The position numbers were made by a program, and so were the translations under genes. The notes beneath the pieces were generated by a model. The model had not been told where the DNA came from. It saw only the letters and a list, made by a program, of their open reading frames with translations, and ran no database searches. A stretch of DNA of 64,000 bases from Bradyrhizobium sp. CCGB12 (GTDB lineage Bacteria; Pseudomonadota; Alphaproteobacteria; Rhizobiales; Xanthobacteraceae), in contig NZ_JANADO010000001.1 of the NCBI RefSeq assembly GCF_024199845.1, positions 124,001 to 188,000 on the forward strand, written 5' to 3'. Position 1 is the stretch's first letter; each line of letters starts with the position of its first letter. This document shows positions 62,359 through 64,000 of the stretch, piece by piece.

Positions 62359-64000
62359 GGGCTTCGCTCTCGGTACGGGACAGAATGCGAAGCAGTCCGG
62401 TCAGCGGCGCATGGAGCCCCTCAGGCCGGTGGGACAGCTCGTACTCTACTTCGTTGAACGCTCGATCAAGCAGGAAGAACCTTAACAGGCCTTCCGCGGA
62501 TTGCGGATCTTCCGGCCAAAGCCGCCGATCGGTCATGGTTTCGCGATAGGCCGACAGGAAGGTTGCGGTGGCGCGCTCGCGCCATTCGACGAGCGCGCCC
62601 GTAAGCCGGCTCTGCTCGTCGGAGGCGCCCGTGAACGCGCGACCGAGGGCGGCGTTGACCGAAACATCAATCGAGTGGATCAGGCCCGCGACATCGCGCG
62701 CGGCCGGCGCCTTGCGCCGCTTGTCGGCCAATGGCACACGCGGATCGCCGTCGAGGTCGATGATGAAGATATCGTCCTTCACGATCAGAGTTTGCCCGAG
62801 GCGGAAGTCGCCGTGATGACGGATGTTCAACCCGCCGATTGCGGAAGGCAATAGCGCATTCAGACGGTCGGAGAGGGTCACGCGCGCCTCCGCGAGCCGA
62901 TCGATCAGCGGCCGGTCCGCCTCCCGCAGGCCGTCGCGGCTGTCGGCCAGCCGCTCGAAAACCCGCTCGGCGCGTGCCTTGAGGTCGGATACGAGGCGCT
63001 TGACGTAGGCGGAGCCGATCGGCTCCGGGGCGAGATCGTCGGGCTTTGCCGCGGCCAGAGCGACATGCAGCTCGCCGAGGCGCCGGCCGATCTGACCGAT
63101 GAAGTGCAGGTATGGCGCCTGCTCCTGGGTCTCGCGGAGCATTTCGCCCGGCGGCAATACGCGCTGCTCGTCGATATAGCGATCGAGATAGCCCGTCGTC
63201 ACCGTCCAGCCGTCGCCCTGGTTCTCGACATAGGCATGCAGCACGCCGAGCGCGCTGCGCTGATCGCCCTCGACCAGCTCGACGCTGCCCAGCAGCGCCG
63301 GCGTATTGGCAAAGCGGGCGACCTCCGTGAGATAGTGGCCGATCTCGATCTCGGGACTGACACCGCTTTCGAGCCGACGATAGATCTTGGCGACGTATTG
63401 ATTGTCGACCAACGCGGTGCTGTTCGACTGCTCGATCGTGCGGATGCGTCCGGGCTCCTTGATGATGTAATCGGAAAAGCGGCTGGTCGCCTTGAATTCC
63501 AGACGCAGATTGTTCTCTTCCACCGACAGGTTCTGCGACAGATTGCGCAAAAACAGGCCGATGAAGATCTGGTCGGTCGCAACGTCGAGCAGCGTGCCTT
63601 CGCGTGCGCCCTGGCGCACGGCGGCAAGCGCCTTCGGGTTGAAGCGCTCGCGGTCGAAGCGCACCCACTCGATCTGTAACGGCATCACGTAGCGTGTCGC
63701 CACGTCCTCCTGCTTGGTCTCGAAGAACGCGATCCAGGGCCGGTTGTCGCCGATGTCGCAGAACGGCACCGCCGAGGTCAGCGCGGTCTTGATGTGCTTG
63801 GGATTGTGCTCGGGATACCACCGCGTCCGTGACAGGAATCCCGGCAGCACGTCGCGCTCGAACACGCCGCGCTCGCGGGCGAGCGACACCCAGTTCGAAT
63901 TCACCGGCACCACCAGCGTCTCGAATTCCGGCACCGCGCGCGGCGTCACCGGCTCGGACTTGTCGCGCTCGGTAAGCTGGAACCAGTAGAAGCCGTAGGG
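62351..64000 (-). CDS. treS: TreS-maltokinase fusion, C-terminal part (5' end outside window)
   Basis: The frame runs into the window from the right without a start. Its first residues ([17 protein letters not shown]) are the end of a trehalose synthase amylase domain, followed by a complete maltokinase domain of about 520 residues. Maltokinase features are [20 protein letters not shown], the aminoglycoside-kinase-like [20 protein letters not shown] and [21 protein letters not shown] TreS-Mak fusion isomerises trehalose to maltose and phosphorylates it to maltose 1-phosphate, the substrate of GlgE. An apparent GTG at 63949 is internal. Confidence 0.93.
   Translation of the reverse strand, partial: PYGFYWFQLTERDKSEPVTPRAVPEFETLVVPVNSNWVSLARERGVFERDVLPGFLSRTRWYPEHNPKHIKTALTSAVPFCDIGDNRPWIAFFETKQEDVATRYVMPLQIEWVRFDRERFNPKALAAVRQGAREGTLLDVATDQIFIGLFLRNLSQNLSVEENNLRLEFKATSRFSDYIIKEPGRIRTIEQSNSTALVDNQYVAKIYRRLESGVSPEIEIGHYLTEVARFANTPALLGSVELVEGDQRSALGVLHAYVENQGDGWTVTTGYLDRYIDEQRVLPPGEMLRETQEQAPYLHFIGQIGRRLGELHVALAAAKPDDLAPEPIGSAYVKRLVSDLKARAERVFERLADSRDGLREADRPLIDRLAEARVTLSDRLNALLPSAIGGLNIRHHGDFRLGQTLIVKDDIFIIDLDGDPRVPLADKRRKAPAARDVAGLIHSIDVSVNAALGRAFTGASDEQSRLTGALVEWRERATATFLSAYRETMTDRRLWPEDPQSAEGLLRFFLLDRAFNEVEYELSHRPEGLHAPLTGLLRILSRTESEAHA

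Noticed and set aside
63947..63949. GTG at 63949 as the start of a separate maltokinase gene
   Set aside because: The frame stays open to the window edge and encodes the end of a TreS domain (PYGFYWFQL), so this is a fusion protein and the GTG is internal.

Overview
The window reads as the chromosome of a Bradyrhizobium-like alphaproteobacterium. The support is high GC, dense short-gap operons, several intergenic palindrome families of the kind common in that genus, TRAP and Bug-type organic-acid uptake, a kdpFABCDE locus, divergent ku/ligD, and a linked treS-glgB-glgX-treZ-treY set. The assignment rests on recognition, not on a search. I see no tRNA, rRNA, transposase or CRISPR array.

Layout. 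(1) 1-9.7 kb: a LysR regulator (cut by the window edge) diverges from a co-directional run of eight genes: a DctA-like symporter, a PdxA-family dehydrogenase, two MmgE/PrpD proteins, a Bug/TctC binding protein, an SDR, an alpha/beta hydrolase and an FAH-family hydrolase. Three of the enzymes carry Tat-type leaders. The SDR and the alpha/beta hydrolase lack textbook catalytic residues. (2) 9.8-19.2 kb: a leftward CoA-transferase/MaoC/CitE-like/IclR operon faces a rightward TRAP transporter with an acyl-CoA dehydrogenase and a CoA-transferase-like protein. Together they look like uptake and CoA-dependent cleavage of a small organic acid. (3) 19.2-34.2 kb: three leftward genes of probable glycan or surface modification, then an ECF sigma factor and a late-flagellar cluster (flagellin, fliD, fliS, flgD, flgE, flgN-like, flgK, flgL). 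(4) 34.2-48.9 kb: an acyl-CoA ligase, upp, then an island of very small genes leading into kdpFABCDE. (5) 49-53.6 kb: ku and ligD around a symmetric promoter region, a DUF3309 peptide and a PHA-system protein. (6) 53.6-64 kb: a leftward trehalose/glycogen operon.

The most interesting signal is an 18-bp motif, CTTTATGANATTCCTATR. It occurs four times between 37.5 and 40.4 kb, each copy in the same orientation relative to the operon it precedes, and one copy precedes kdp. It ties kdp to three neighbouring operons of small, mostly uncharacterised proteins. These include two proteins sharing a 'FIGRN' domain, several peptides of 27-63 residues with a membrane segment, and a DapA-like protein that has lost its Schiff-base lysine. 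I propose this as an undescribed Kdp-linked (possibly KdpE-controlled) small-protein regulon. A second regulatory signal is GGAAC-N17-GTT (EcfG general-stress type), found symmetrically on both strands between ku and ligD and again before the DUF3309 gene.
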